This document shows, piece by piece, positions 60,612 through 64,000 of a DNA stretch of 64,000 nt (position 1 is its first letter; every line of letters starts with the position of its first letter). The stretch is from assembly GCA_022826745.1 (NCBI GenBank), contig JAJDUI010000002.1, forward strand, positions 97,308 through 161,307, in the 5' to 3' direction. The DNA comes from Thermoanaerobaculia bacterium. GTDB lineage: Bacteria > Acidobacteriota > Thermoanaerobaculia > Multivoradales > Multivoraceae. The position numbers and the translations under genes were made by a program. The notes under the pieces are model-generated. The model had not been told where the DNA came from, did no database searches, and saw only the letters and a list, made by a program, of their open reading frames with translations.

Positions 60612-61670
60612 TCAGGCCCGCTGCGCGGCTTCCCAGGCCAGTCCGGCCGTCCTCGGTACGGATTCGCCGACTTCCTTCGCGTGCGCGCTGGCCGCGGTGC
60701 CGTCGCGCACCCGGCCGGCGATTCCCTGGGCGATCCCGGCGCTGCGGAAGAGGTTGTAGGCGAGGTAGAAGTTCCAGTGGGCGATGGCGTCGCGGCCGGT
60801 TCGCCGGCAGTAGGCGTCGCGGTACGTCTCGAGGGTCGGGATGCCGAGCGCCTCGAGGTCGCGGCCCTTGAGCCCGCCCTTGTCCTTCGGGATCTCCCAC
60901 TGCATCGTGTGGTAGCTGAAGTCGGCCAGCGGATGGCCGAGCGTGCCGAGCTCCCAGTCGAGGATGGCGATCACCTCGGCCCGTTCCGGGTGCAGGATCA
61001 TGTTGTCGAGCCGGAAGTCGCCGTGGACGATCGTCGTCTCGTCGCCTTCGGGGATGTTTGCCGGCAGCCACTCGATCAGCGCGTTCATCGCCGGGATGTC
61101 CCGGGTCTCCGAGGCCAGGTACTGCTTCGTCCAGCGGTGGATCTGGCGCGCGAAGTAGTTGCCCGGCTTGCCGTAGGTCTCAAGCCCGACCGCTTCGTAG
61201 TCCACCGCGTGCAGCCGGGCGAGCGTCCGGTTCATCGCGTCGTAGATCGCGAACCGCTCGGCAGGCTCCATGCCGGGCAGCAGTGCCTCCCAGAGGATCC
61301 GGCCCTTCACGTGCTCCATGACGAAGAACATCGTGCCGACGACCGACTCGTCGGTGCAAAGGCAGTAGGTGCGCGGCACGGGCACGTTCGTGTCGTGGAG
61401 CGCCGTCATCACCCGGTACTCCCGGTCCACCGCGTGCGCCGAGGGCAGCAGCTTCCCCGGCGGCTTGCGGCGCAGCACGTAGCTCCTGCCGCCTGCCTCC
61501 AGCAGGTAGGTGGGGCAGGACTGTCCGCCCTTGAACTGCTGGACCCGGAGGTCGCCCGAGAACCCCTCGACGTGCTTCTCGAGGTAGCGCTGCAGCGGCG
61601 CGAGGTCGAAGCTGAGGCGCTCGGCGACCTCCCTGGTCCCCGAGAACTTGTCCTGGCGGCTTTCCGTCAT
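60612..61670 (-). CDS. APH-family kinase (ACAD10/11-N / LvaA-like)
   Basis: This 352-residue cytoplasmic phosphotransferase has a Lys-bearing beta strand YVLRRKPPGKLL (near residue 65) and EYRVMTAL (helix C). The catalytic loop is VHGDFRLDNMIL (about 219-230), and ILDWELGTLGHPLADF supplies the metal-binding Asp. The sequence is of the subfamily forming the N-terminal kinase of ACAD10/11 and the LvaA 4-hydroxyvaleryl-CoA kinase. Members phosphorylate hydroxyacyl-CoA before dehydrogenase-catalysed elimination. An ACAD10/11-like dehydrogenase is encoded at 9133-10428. It stands alone here upstream of the ABC operon. Confidence 0.88.
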   Translation of the reverse strand: MTESRQDKFSGTREVAERLSFDLAPLQRYLEKHVEGFSGDLRVQQFKGGQSCPTYLLEAGGRSYVLRRKPPGKLLPSAHAVDREYRVMTALHDTNVPVPRTYCLCTDESVVGTMFFVMEHVKGRILWEALLPGMEPAERFAIYDAMNRTLARLHAVDYEAVGLETYGKPGNYFARQIHRWTKQYLASETRDIPAMNALIEWLPANIPEGDETTIVHGDFRLDNMILHPERAEVIAILDWELGTLGHPLADFSYHTMQWEIPKDKGGLKGRDLEALGIPTLETYRDAYCRRTGRDAIAHWNFYLAYNLFRSAGIAQGIAGRVRDGTAASAHAKEVGESVPRTAGLAWEAAQRA

Positions 61671-61702
61671 GGGCGGCGCATGTTAGCGCGGGATTGGGCG
61701 GC

Positions 61703-64000
<2,298 letters not shown>

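Overview
The window is high-GC, densely coded chromosomal DNA from a Gram-negative-type bacterium. Several precursors carry lipoboxes, and there are Tat or Sec signal peptides, a periplasmic PQQ-type dehydrogenase, the MEP isoprenoid enzyme IspG and a TPP-riboswitch-controlled ThiC. The mix of multi-repeat carboxypeptidase-regulatory-like secreted proteins, DUF3604/PHP lipoproteins, fused CaiB/BaiF CoA-transferases, amidases, sulfatases and SDRs resembles uncultured marine or host-associated Acidobacteriota. That assignment is inference; no rRNA or other decisive marker is present. No tRNA, rRNA, CRISPR array, prophage or complete IS was seen. No gene-free gap exceeds about 300 bp; the longest, 63614-63903, holds the riboswitch and a terminator hairpin.

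Layout. 1-10.4 kb: end of a PhoD-like phosphatase, Tat-lipoprotein amidase, RraA-like protein, DUF5671-like membrane protein, nitronate monooxygenase, small P-loop kinase, PHP lipoprotein, DUF4399 lipoprotein, small membrane protein and an ACAD10/11-like acyl-CoA dehydrogenase. 10.5-21.4 kb: PQQ dehydrogenase, a secreted carboxypeptidase-regulatory-like protein, a thioredoxin-fold protein, a large indolepyruvate:ferredoxin oxidoreductase, and an SDR/enoyl-CoA hydratase pair. 21.5-24 kb: AbrB/PIN toxin-antitoxin module, a YLDPxSGS microprotein and a kinase-like/methyltransferase protein. 24-37 kb: a tightly packed minus-strand run from serine hydrolase through double CoA-transferase, alpha/beta hydrolase and amidase to two giant paralogous carboxypeptidase-regulatory-like proteins. 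37-43.5 kb: 5'-3' exonuclease, a eukaryote-type two-domain methylenetetrahydrofolate reductase, an SDR, a second double CoA-transferase and a VOC protein. 43.5-56.2 kb: tandem-duplicated secreted proteins of unknown function, a DUF3604 lipoprotein, M20 peptidase, membrane sulfatase-like protein, IspG, sulfatase, HD protein and rhomboid-like membrane protein. 56.2-64 kb: a 170-bp inverted-repeat element, a Nat-type ABC exporter with a CPBP-protease fusion, an APH-family kinase and ThiC under a TPP riboswitch.

Functionally the window points to an aerobic heterotroph degrading acids, amides, sulfate esters and CoA-activated compounds. The most unusual items are the human-like MTHFR with its C-terminal regulatory domain, a two-hairpin palindromic repeat found inside coding sequences (twice in the same reading frame), and a 31-bp-arm inverted-repeat element that supplies the C-terminus of an ABC permease.
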